64,000 bases of DNA from an uncultured Acetatifactor sp. GTDB lineage: Bacteria; Bacillota; Clostridia; Lachnospirales; Lachnospiraceae. The translations under genes and the position numbers were made by a program. This document shows, in pieces, positions 35,522 through 42,712 of this stretch. The notes under the pieces are model-generated. The model had not been told where the DNA came from. It saw nothing but the letters and a program-made list of their open reading frames with translations, and searched no databases. How positions within the stretch are numbered: the stretch's first letter is position 1; every line of letters starts with the position of its first letter. Location: contig CAJULV010000017.1 of assembly GCA_910587555.1 (NCBI GenBank), forward strand, positions 1 to 64,000. Direction: 5' to 3'.

Positions 35522-35803
35522 CTACGCCTTTACTGCGGGAAGAATCATCTCAACATCGCTGTGAGGCCTGGGAATTACATGGGTAGCTACCAGTTCTCCC
35601 AGTTTGGATGCGCTGGATGCGCCGGCTTCCACAGAGGACTTCACTGCGCCTACATCGCCGCGTACCATTACGGTTACCAGTCCGGAACCGATTTTCTCCG
35701 TGCCTACCAGGCTGACATTCGCAGCCTTACACATAGCGTCCGCAGCTTCGATCGCCGCAACCAGACCTCTTGTTTCCACCATTCCTAATGCTTCCTGTGC
35801 CAT
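35522..35803 (-). CDS. BMC-H hexameric shell protein (PduA/EutM type)
   Basis: 93 aa, canonical single BMC domain: MAQEALGMVETRGLVAAIE start, KANVSLVGTEKIGSG-type pore loop with IGSG, VMVRGDVGAVKSSVEAG and HVIPRPHSDVE. A facet tile with a small polar pore. Nearly identical in its first two-thirds to the shell protein at 36338-36613. Confidence 0.96.
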   Translation of the reverse strand: MAQEALGMVETRGLVAAIEAADAMCKAANVSLVGTEKIGSGLVTVMVRGDVGAVKSSVEAGASSASKLGELVATHVIPRPHSDVEMILPAVKA

Positions 35804-35908
35804 TTTATTCTCCTCCTGTTAATCGTTCCATAACCCTCTTCCGCCGTTTGGAATACCGGGAATCCCGGCACGGCCAGGGGGTGCTGTCTCTGTTCCGGTT
35901 ACCCTTTT

Positions 35909-36244
35909 CTACACTTCCTGGATGGTTCTTTCGTCCAGGCCGGGCTGCGTGTCTTTATTCATGAAACGGCTTGCGCTTAAGTTCACCAGTCTCACGATCT
36001 CTTCGTGGGGGTTCGCCAGGACGCCTTTTGCCACAGGCTTTTTGATGGCCTTTGCAGCGGCGGTCTCCACGGCTTCCGTGACAGACGCCACGTCACCCTT
36101 TACCACAATGGTTACAAGCCTTCCCCCCAGTTTTCTCTCCCAGGTGGCCAGCTCCACGCCGGATGTCTTGCACATAATGTCCAGGGCATCCACGGCGGCA
36201 ACCACACCTGTAATTTCGATAAAGCCCAATGATGTATTGCTCAT
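35909..36244 (-). CDS. BMC-H shell protein with C-terminal extension
   Basis: 111 aa. The BMC domain occupies 1-90 (LGFIEITGVVAAVDALDIM, GGRLVTIVVKGDVASVTEAV, GVLANPHEEIVRLV). A polar tail of about 20 residues follows (MNKDTQPGLDERTIQEV). The pore loop (ERKLGGR) differs from the IGSG loop of its two neighbours and is more basic, so its pore selectivity should differ. Confidence 0.93.
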   Translation of the reverse strand: MSNTSLGFIEITGVVAAVDALDIMCKTSGVELATWERKLGGRLVTIVVKGDVASVTEAVETAAAKAIKKPVAKGVLANPHEEIVRLVNLSASRFMNKDTQPGLDERTIQEV

Positions 36245-36337
36245 TTGCCGGCTCCTTTACTGATATTGCAATCTCTTCCCTGTCTGCAGCAGTTTGTCAG
36301 GAGGCGGTCAGCCGTCCCGCCGCTCCCCGCTGTCCTG

Positions 36338-36613
36338 TCAGATCTTCGGGAGAATCTTCTCCACGTCGGAATGGGGTCTGGGAATCACATGGGCCGCCAC
36401 CAGTTCGCCAAGCCTGCCAGCGGCTGCGGAACCGCTTTCCACGGCTGCCTTTACGGCGCCTACATCTCCCCGCACCATTACGGTTACCAGTCCGGAACCG
36501 ATTTTCTCGGTGCCCACCAGAGATACTTCCGCGGACTTGGTCATTGCATCCGCTGCCTCAATGGCTGCCGTAAGACCTCTTGTTTCTACCATTCCCAATG
36601 CTTCCTGTGCCAT
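36338..36613 (-). CDS. BMC-H hexameric shell protein (PduA/EutM type), second copy
   Basis: 91 aa, same architecture and IGSG pore loop as the protein at 35522-35803 (GTEKIGSGLVTVMVRGDVGA identical), differing mainly in the 25-35 and 60-75 regions and at the last residues. A tandem duplicate separated by the divergent BMC-H gene. Confidence 0.96.
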   Translation of the reverse strand: MAQEALGMVETRGLTAAIEAADAMTKSAEVSLVGTEKIGSGLVTVMVRGDVGAVKAAVESGSAAAGRLGELVAAHVIPRPHSDVEKILPKI

Positions 36614-36785
36614 AGTGCTCTCCTTTCCTGCCTATACGCTCTTTCTGATTTCTTTCGTTACCGTTCACGGCTTCCCACGGCTCTGCCGCTCCTACCGGCG
36701 CCTGCAGTCCCGGGCCTGTTGGTGCAGAGTGCCCACGAAAACATCCGGAGGAACTGCCTGTAAACCGCAACGTTCTTACTCCCTA

Positions 36786-37166
36786 TCAATTTTTGTCAAA
36801 TGCGCTGATTTTCAGCATTTTGCCGGTATCCCCGGTAGGTCTGGGGATAATGTGCCTCTGGACTACGCCGGTGAGGGATTTTGCCACCGCCTCTCCCGCT
36901 TCCATGGCCGCTTCCACAGCCGCCACGCTTCCCCTGAATTTCACCGTCACCAGTAAGGGGACCGGCAGCGCGTCCGCATTTGCCGGTTTGTTTTTATCAA
37001 AAGTCTCCAGTGTGACATCTGCGGCCTTACAGCCTGCGTCGGCCGCAAGGAACGCGCAGGTCAGTCCGAATACCTCCAACAATCCCACCGCTTCTTCCGC
37101 GGAATTTGTTCCTTCCTTCTTTTCTTCCATAGACTTACTCTCTTCCATTGATTTCTTTTCTTCCAT
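36786..37166 (-). CDS. BMC-H shell protein with charged N-terminal repeat and pore-loop insert
   Basis: 126 aa. Residues 1-20 are a repetitive charged leader built from SMEEKK/SMEESK units (30-bp DNA repeats with several possible ATG starts). The BMC domain runs from about 24 (AVGLLEVFGLTCAFLAADAG) to 115 (QRHIIPRPTGDTGK). An insert DKNKPANADALPVP enlarges the loop near the pore. The start site is uncertain; the leader could be shorter. First shell gene in transcription order, directly after the alcohol dehydrogenase. Confidence 0.9.
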   Translation of the reverse strand: MEEKKSMEESKSMEEKKEGTNSAEEAVGLLEVFGLTCAFLAADAGCKAADVTLETFDKNKPANADALPVPLLVTVKFRGSVAAVEAAMEAGEAVAKSLTGVVQRHIIPRPTGDTGKMLKISAFDKN

Positions 37167-37228
37167 AGACTTTTTTCTCTCTTGGAAAGCTGTCTTCCTT
37201 GAAAAGAGTTGATTCCCGCATCTTTATC

Positions 37229-38440
37229 TTATTTATTGATAATCGCAATCTTCAGTCCTGTCATGGCCAGATTGGTCTTCAGCGCCTCATTGATTTCCTC
37301 CAGGGGATATGTATGGGTAATCAGCTTATCCATGGGAAGGCCCATTTTCTTGGCGCTCTTGAGGAAATCAAAGGTGGTGGCATAATCCCGCAGGGTATAA
37401 ACCCAGGACCCCACCGTGGTAATCTCCTTGGAGCAGATATCAAAGTGCGGATTGATGGTGGCGTCGCCGCCGTTGATGAAGAATCCCAGTTCGCAAAGTC
37501 CGCCGCCGTTGCGGATGAACTTATAGATATTGGAATGTCCTGCAGGAGAGCCTGTGCACTGGAAGGCGAAATCCGCCAGATGTCCTTCGCATTTCTCCTC
37601 CACGGCCGCTGTCAGGGCCTCAATCCCCTTGTGTTCCTTAAAGTTCACGGAATCGGAAGCTCCCAGTTCCTTTGCGAAATCCAGACGCTTCTGTTCTCCG
37701 TCCACAGCCACAATCCTGTTGATGCCCATGGTGCGCAAGATGGCAATGCAGATCAGCCCGATGGGTCCGCAGCCCTGTACCACCACTCTGCTGTTGAACC
37801 GCAGTATTCCCGTACTCTTGGCCCGCTCCACAGCATGGATCAGCACCGCGCAGGGTTCAATGAGTACTCTGGAATACAGGTCCAGATCGCTTACGTTAAA
37901 CACGGTGGAACCTTTCCGTATCAGGATATAATCGGAAAACCATCCGTTCAGGTGAATATCGTCGTCCGGAAGCAGGCCGTACACATCGGCGCCGCCCACA
38001 TTCTGCTTATTCAGGTCAAACATGGTGATATCCGGGTTATCCTTGAAAATCATGCAGGTAACCACTTTGTCGCCAAGCTTTAAATCCTTGCCCGCGCTGT
38101 CCTTCTTTACATTTTTCCCCATCTTCACGATCTCGCCGGTTCCCTCGTGTCCCAGGGCCACGGGAATCAGGCCGAAGGGGTCTCTCTTGAATTCATGGGC
38201 GTCCGTACCGCAGACGCCGCAGCCTTCCACCTTTACCAGAATGTCGTCGTCGCCCACTTCCGGCATGGGAAATTCCTTTACGTCAAAATGCTCCAGACCG
38301 GTGAGCATTGCCACATGGGCCGTCCCCGGAATCTCTGCGCCTGCCGCCCCGCTGCCTGTAGCGGAAGCCGCGGCTGCGGTTCCCGAAATACTGGCCAGCA
38401 CCTGTTTCACAATCTCTTCTATCTGTGCCGTATCTGCCAT
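37229..38440 (-). CDS. Zinc-dependent alcohol dehydrogenase with N-terminal encapsulation helix
   Basis: 403 aa medium-chain dehydrogenase. Residues 1-20 (MADTAQIEEIVKQVLASISG) are an amphipathic encapsulation peptide, joined by an Ala/Gly-rich linker (about 21-36). The catalytic domain has zinc ligands in VEGCGVCGTDAHEF and GHEGTGEIV; the NAD site is GCGPIGLICIAILR. ATG 38440 was chosen because it starts the helix; an upstream frame of 18 codons is unrelated. Probably reduces lactaldehyde and/or propionaldehyde, regenerating NAD within the compartment. The Pdu system of Salmonella uses an iron-type PduQ instead. Confidence 0.9.
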   Translation of the reverse strand: MADTAQIEEIVKQVLASISGTAAAASATGSGAAGAEIPGTAHVAMLTGLEHFDVKEFPMPEVGDDDILVKVEGCGVCGTDAHEFKRDPFGLIPVALGHEGTGEIVKMGKNVKKDSAGKDLKLGDKVVTCMIFKDNPDITMFDLNKQNVGGADVYGLLPDDDIHLNGWFSDYILIRKGSTVFNVSDLDLYSRVLIEPCAVLIHAVERAKSTGILRFNSRVVVQGCGPIGLICIAILRTMGINRIVAVDGEQKRLDFAKELGASDSVNFKEHKGIEALTAAVEEKCEGHLADFAFQCTGSPAGHSNIYKFIRNGGGLCELGFFINGGDATINPHFDICSKEITTVGSWVYTLRDYATTFDFLKSAKKMGLPMDKLITHTYPLEEINEALKTNLAMTGLKIAIINK

Positions 38441-38493
38441 TCTATAATCTCCTTTCTGTTTGTCGCTTCTGCCTTCCGCACTGCTGCCGCGCA

Positions 38494-39882
38494 TTACCGG
38501 ATGCAGAGGCTGTCGGACATGACGCAGCGCCTGCTCTTGGTGAAGGACCGGGTACTGGTCAGGCCCTCGCCTGTGCGGCTGGCTATGGTAAAGGTGCAGT
38601 AGCCTTCTCCGCCGAAGCCAAGCGCCGCATAGGAAGGCGCGTTTTTCACCAGGATGGCCGTATCAATGGCTCTCGCGTACTTTGTAATATTGTCTATATT
38701 CTTGGAGTGAATATGAGCGGAGTGACGGTTGCCATGCTCAAGCCACACGGCCTGCTCTATGGCGTCGTCGATATCCTTCGCCCGGACCATGCCCAAAATA
38801 GGCATCATCAGCTCCTCGGCAATCAGAGGATGCTCCTTGGGTCCTTCAAAAACAATGCAGCGGATATTGTCGGGCACCGTCACCCCAATCATCCCAAGCA
38901 GGGTTTTGGCATCCCGGCCCACACAGTTGCGGTTCAGCCCCTTGGGGGTGAGCACCGTTGCCGTAAGCCTTTCCTGCTCCTCCCTGGAAATCAGGTAACA
39001 GCCCTGTTCGGCTATCATGTAGTGCATCAATTCGTCCGCAATGGATTCCACTGCCACGATCTCCTTCTCCGCGATGCAGGGAAGGTTGTTGTCAAAGGTA
39101 CAGCCGTTGACGATATCCGCTGCTGCCTTTCTCACATCCGCCGTCTCGTCCACCACTGCGGGGGGATTGCCCGCCCCTGCGCCGATGCCCCTCTTTCCCG
39201 AGGAAAGCACTGCCGTCACCACACCCGGCCCTCCGGTGGCCACCAGAAGCGGGATATCCTTGTGCTTCATCATCACATTACTGGTGTCCAGAGTGGGCTG
39301 TTCCACGGTGCAGGCCACATTGTCCGGCCCTCCTGCCTCCAGGGAAGCCTCATTGATCATGTTGATGGCAAAGATGGTGGTCCTCACCGCCTGGGGATGG
39401 GGATTGAACACCACCGTATTTCCTGCGGCAATCATGCCGATGGAATTGCAGATGACGGTCTCGCTTGGATTGGTGCAGGGGGTGATGGCTCCGATAACCC
39501 CGAAGGGTCCCATTTCAATCAATGTCAGTCCCCTGTCTCCGGACCACGCCGTCGTCTTCAAGTCTTCCGTGCCGGGGGTTTTGTCCGCCACCAGCCGATG
39601 CTTTAATATCTTATGTCCCACATTGCCCATTCCTGTCTCGTTTACGCCCATTCTGGCAATGAGTTCCGCATTTTCATGGGTTCGTCTGCGGATATTTCCG
39701 ATGATCTGCTCTCTCTGGTCAAGGGACATTCTGCGGACTTTCTCCTGGGATGCCTTTGCGGCCGCAATGGCTTCGTTCATGTCCTTAAAAATGCCGTGCT
39801 TGCCGCCTGGAGATTCCGCAATCTGCATCTTCGCCACGACTTCCTGTACAATGTCCTGTACCAGATTCTCATTTATAAGCAC
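38494..39882 (-). CDS. pduP: CoA-acylating propionaldehyde dehydrogenase (PduP-like)
   Basis: 462 aa. Residues 1-20 include the encapsulation helix LVQDIVQEVVAKMQ. The aldehyde dehydrogenase fold has GPFGVIGAITPCTNPSE, NVACTVEQP and the catalytic Cys in FDNNLPCIAEKE. Converts propionaldehyde and CoA to propionyl-CoA with NAD. Lies 53 bp upstream of the alcohol dehydrogenase, so NADH made here can be used by its neighbour. The Shine-Dalgarno AGGAGGTAG precedes the start. Confidence 0.95.
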   Translation of the reverse strand: MLINENLVQDIVQEVVAKMQIAESPGGKHGIFKDMNEAIAAAKASQEKVRRMSLDQREQIIGNIRRRTHENAELIARMGVNETGMGNVGHKILKHRLVADKTPGTEDLKTTAWSGDRGLTLIEMGPFGVIGAITPCTNPSETVICNSIGMIAAGNTVVFNPHPQAVRTTIFAINMINEASLEAGGPDNVACTVEQPTLDTSNVMMKHKDIPLLVATGGPGVVTAVLSSGKRGIGAGAGNPPAVVDETADVRKAAADIVNGCTFDNNLPCIAEKEIVAVESIADELMHYMIAEQGCYLISREEQERLTATVLTPKGLNRNCVGRDAKTLLGMIGVTVPDNIRCIVFEGPKEHPLIAEELMMPILGMVRAKDIDDAIEQAVWLEHGNRHSAHIHSKNIDNITKYARAIDTAILVKNAPSYAALGFGGEGYCTFTIASRTGEGLTSTRSFTKSRRCVMSDSLCIR

Positions 39883-39901
39883 TTTGCTACCTCCTATTTT
39901 A

Positions 39902-40111
39902 GTCGCTGCGCGACGGCTCTTTTAGGCAAAGTATTCTCGGCGTTCTCTCATGAGACAAAGTTTCATTCGATAGATCCCTCATGAAACTTTCTCTCCTACG
40001 CCTTCAATACTTTGCTTTTGTCGCTGCGCGACGGCTCTTTTAGGCAAAGTATTCTCGGCGTTCTCTCCCACGCCTTCAATACTTTGCTTTTGCCGCTGCG
40101 CGACGGCTCTT
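39902..40111. repeat. Structured intergenic repeat, period 118 bp
   Basis: 39902-39949 and 40020-40067 are identical (48 bp). The 3' half (CGCCTTCAATACTTTGCTTTTG) also recurs, and a third partial GCTGCGCGACGGCTCTT lies at 40095-40111. Each unit carries a palindrome GTCGC-TGC-GCGAC and a larger stem CAAAGTATT / AATACTTTG with inner GGCGT/ACGCC. In the first unit a further stem (AAGTTTCAT / ATGAAACTT) is inserted. The right edge touches the PduO-like gene's stop. Confidence 0.85.
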
Positions 40112-40751
40112 AATTGGAAAGTCCCTCTAAATTTTCAAAAACTGATTTTCCGTAAGCAGCCAACGCTGTGTCCTGTTCGGCGCTGCCGCCGCTGACACCC
40201 AGGGCGCCCACAATCGCATCGCCCCGCTTCAGCACCTCCCCGCCTCCAAAAATAACGATTCTGCCCTCATTGGTAAACTGTATGCCGTACAGGCTCTCCC
40301 CCGGCCGGCTTAAAGTCCCCAACTGCGCAGTGGACATCTGAAAGGCAATGGATGTATATGTCTTGTTCAGCGCCACGTCAAAGCTTCCTATGTAGGCTCC
40401 GTCCATACAGTGAACGGCCACTGGCCTGGCGGACGCATCGGAGACGGCGGTAACCACCCGCATGCCCCATTCCGCAGCCTTTGCCTCAATGCTCTCGATG
40501 AGCTTCACCGCAAGGGCCAGGGGCATGGTCACGGGAACCAGACCGCCGTTTGCCGCCGCAAGGTTTCCGGACCCGGGAATTACCTTCCTGCTCCCTGTCC
40601 AGGCGGCTGTCCCCGAAATCTCCCCGGCTTCGGCAGATGTTTTCTGTTCTGTCGGGAATGTCTCCCCTGGCTGACGGAATACCGCCCCGTTTCCGCCCTC
40701 TGCTGCTTTCAGGACCTCACGGACGATTGCTTCTATCTCTCTGTTTTCCAT
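40110..40751 (-). CDS. PduO-C/HbpS (GlcG) domain protein with encapsulation helix
   Basis: 213 aa from the second Met (40751); a start six codons earlier is possible. Residues 1-18 (MENREIEAIVREVLKAAE) are an encapsulation-type helix, followed by a linker rich in Gly, Ala, Glu and Thr (about 20-65). The GlcG/HbpS domain begins near residue 75 with LALAVKLIESIEAKAAEWGM and contains ALNKTYTSIAFQMSTAQLG and ALGVSGGSAEQD. This domain is fused to the adenosyltransferase in Salmonella PduO, and related proteins bind heme. Here it stands alone, without the cobalamin adenosyltransferase, as expected where no B12 enzyme operates. Exact role unknown. Confidence 0.85.
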   Translation of the reverse strand: MENREIEAIVREVLKAAEGGNGAVFRQPGETFPTEQKTSAEAGEISGTAAWTGSRKVIPGSGNLAAANGGLVPVTMPLALAVKLIESIEAKAAEWGMRVVTAVSDASARPVAVHCMDGAYIGSFDVALNKTYTSIAFQMSTAQLGTLSRPGESLYGIQFTNEGRIVIFGGGEVLKRGDAIVGALGVSGGSAEQDTALAAYGKSVFENLEGLSN

Positions 40752-40835
40752 GGAATGCCCTTCTTCCATATGATACGATGACTCTCCTGAAATGCCTGTC
40801 CTATAGACATTTCCTCAATGGGAGATCCGGAATCC

Positions 40836-41642
40836 TTATTTTCCTAACTGCTCCAACACCTTCCTGGTGATCTCCGCCACCATGTCGGCAGAAACGGCTC
40901 CGCTCTCCTTGCCGCTGTGGCATCCGCCTCCGCAGGTATGGCAGCTGGGCTTGCCTTCCTTTGCGTTAGGGCAGAGATTGGCGGGATGACGTCCCTTCAT
41001 GCCGAACTGTCTTCTGATTTCGTACAGATCTTCCACCTGCTGCGGGGTAAATTCCTTGGGTCCGCCCAGTACTCTGGACTGGTACAGGAGCTGCGCGTAG
41101 AATTCCACGGATTCCATCTTCAGGTATGCCGCAAGCAGGGAATCGGAATAGGTCAGCGCGCCGTGGTTCTCCAACAGCACGGCGTCAAAATGCTGCACAT
41201 ACTCGGAAACCGCATCGGGAATCTCCATGGTGGAAGGTCTGCCGTATTTTGCAATGGGAACGCAGCCCAGTGCAATAACCGCCTCGGGCATGATGGGCTG
41301 GGTCAGGGGAATGCCTGCAATGGCAAAACTGGTGGCATATACGGGATGAGCATGTACCACGCTCTTTACGTCAGGTCTCTCCTGATACACTCTCATATGC
41401 ATCTTGATCTCGGATGAAGGCCGGAAATTGCCGTTGGCCTGAATGACATTGCCCTGGGCGTCCACTTTACAGATGTATTCGGGGGTCATGAAGCCCTTGG
41501 ACACGCCGGTAGGGGTACACAGAAATTCGTTGTCGCTGATCTTCACGGAAATATTGCCGTCGTTTGCCGCAACCATGTTCCTGTTGTAAATTCTCCTGCC
41601 AATGTCACAAATCTCTTTTTTTACTTCGTACTCGTTCTGCAT
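40836..41642 (-). CDS. Class II aldolase (fuculose/rhamnulose-1-phosphate type) with C-terminal encapsulation helix
   Basis: 268 aa. The aldolase domain has NDGNISVK, PSSEIKMHMRVY, the zinc-binding VVHAHPVYA and ENHGALTYS. It cleaves a deoxy-sugar phosphate to dihydroxyacetone phosphate and lactaldehyde. A tail of about 50 residues follows: a Cys cluster (CHTCGGGCH) and then an encapsulation helix (SADMVAEITRKVLEQLGK) at the extreme C-terminus. First gene of the operon; AGGAGGAAGC precedes the ATG. An aldolase inside the compartment would release lactaldehyde directly to it. Confidence 0.92.
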   Translation of the reverse strand: MQNEYEVKKEICDIGRRIYNRNMVAANDGNISVKISDNEFLCTPTGVSKGFMTPEYICKVDAQGNVIQANGNFRPSSEIKMHMRVYQERPDVKSVVHAHPVYATSFAIAGIPLTQPIMPEAVIALGCVPIAKYGRPSTMEIPDAVSEYVQHFDAVLLENHGALTYSDSLLAAYLKMESVEFYAQLLYQSRVLGGPKEFTPQQVEDLYEIRRQFGMKGRHPANLCPNAKEGKPSCHTCGGGCHSGKESGAVSADMVAEITRKVLEQLGK

Positions 41643-41692
41643 TTTGCTTCCTCCTGATTCGTTTTTGGTTTCTATGGAAATGCTTTTCCTTC

Positions 41693-41721
41693 ATTATAAG
41701 CCTATCCACCATACAAGTCAA
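41693..41721 (-). promoter_or_regulatory. Sigma-A promoter of the microcompartment operon
   Basis: Minus strand: TTGACT (41716-41721), 17 bp, TATAAT (41693-41698). About 50 nt before the aldolase start codon. Strongest promoter seen in this region. Confidence 0.8.
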
Positions 41722-41734
41722 CAAATAATTGTTG
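41719..41734. promoter_or_regulatory. Candidate operator overlapping the -35 box
   Basis: CAACAA-ATAA-TTGTTG, a perfect 6-bp-arm palindrome covering part of the -35 region. T-rich GTTTTTGTTTTATTTTTG follows at 41743-41760. DeoR-type regulators often bind repeated T/G-rich sites near the promoter; the operon encodes one. Confidence 0.4.
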
Positions 41735-41869
41735 GATTGTGTCGTTTTTGTTTTATTTTTGTGGTTTCTATATCCGTCTTTTCCGGCATGGGGCGGAAAC
41801 AGACCAATCTTTGGACAACTCCGGTTCAGCGTAGTCTCCCCGCTTCCCCACAGACCATGCCGGAAGCCG

Positions 41870-42655
41870 CTACTCCCGGAAGGCCCGGAGCATGTTCTCT
41901 ATCCGCTCTAAATCCCGGGCTTCCTCCGCGGAATCATAGGTATAATTTTCCGGCACGGAGGAAAACAGTTCAACACGGCTCATTTCGCTCTCCGGCAGCT
42001 CCCCCATGGAATGAACCTCTGCATAGAAGACTCTGCCGTTATTCTTTCCCACGCCATCCTCCCACTTCTGTTCATAATCCCACAGCGGCGTCAGATGACA
42101 GTCCGTAATCCCCGATTCCTCGTACAGCTCCCGTCTCGCCGCCTGCAGGGGCGTCTCTCCCCGCTCCACATGACCGCCCGGATGCTCAAAGCTTCCCCGG
42201 CGCTTATGCAGACAGTAAACCCATTTCCCCTGGTAATTTGCAAAAATCACCACAAAGCTGATGTCAGACAGCCATCCCGGCGGATAATTTGTCTTTTGTA
42301 TGGGAGGCTGCTGCGGAAAGGCCCGGAGAAAGACAGTATTTCCATCCGGGTCATAAAAGCTCATATTCACTGCTCCCCAGGGACGCGCTGCAGGCGGTTC
42401 TATGATTTTGACCCCCAGTTCCCTGACCCTGTCATATTCCCGCTGAATATCCTCCACGGTAAATGCCAGGCAAATATTCTGATTCCGGTTATTTTTCTCT
42501 GTGCCGTCATGATATATGGTCAGCATGGTTTCTTCCGCGATCAGGGTCTGGTGTACCCTGTCATTGCTTCCGTTATCGATCTGCAGCAGCTTTTTATAAA
42601 AGTCCGCCAGTCTTATCACATCATTGGTCAGCAATCCGACTTCGCCTATTTTCAT
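41870..42655 (-). CDS. Fusion of a VOC (glyoxalase-like) domain and a Nudix hydrolase
   Basis: 261 aa. Residues 1-118 are a VOC domain (MKIGEVGLLTNDVIRLADFY start, EPPAARPWGAVNMSFYDPDG end, typical of glyoxalase/dioxygenase-superfamily proteins). Residues about 125-261 are a Nudix domain with a complete box GHVERGETPLQAARRELYEE followed by SGI. The start at 42655 begins the VOC strand. Substrates cannot be predicted. Directly upstream of the microcompartment promoter on the same strand. Confidence 0.88.
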   Translation of the reverse strand: MKIGEVGLLTNDVIRLADFYKKLLQIDNGSNDRVHQTLIAEETMLTIYHDGTEKNNRNQNICLAFTVEDIQREYDRVRELGVKIIEPPAARPWGAVNMSFYDPDGNTVFLRAFPQQPPIQKTNYPPGWLSDISFVVIFANYQGKWVYCLHKRRGSFEHPGGHVERGETPLQAARRELYEESGITDCHLTPLWDYEQKWEDGVGKNNGRVFYAEVHSMGELPESEMSRVELFSSVPENYTYDSAEEARDLERIENMLRAFRE

Positions 42656-42712
42656 GCCGCTTCCTCCCATATTTTGTTATGCCTCCACAGCCCCCACGCT
42701 TCTATAGGCGCC

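Noticed and set aside
39902..40111. CRISPR-like array
   Set aside because: Only two full units, no regular spacers, no cas genes; better explained as structured intergenic repeats.
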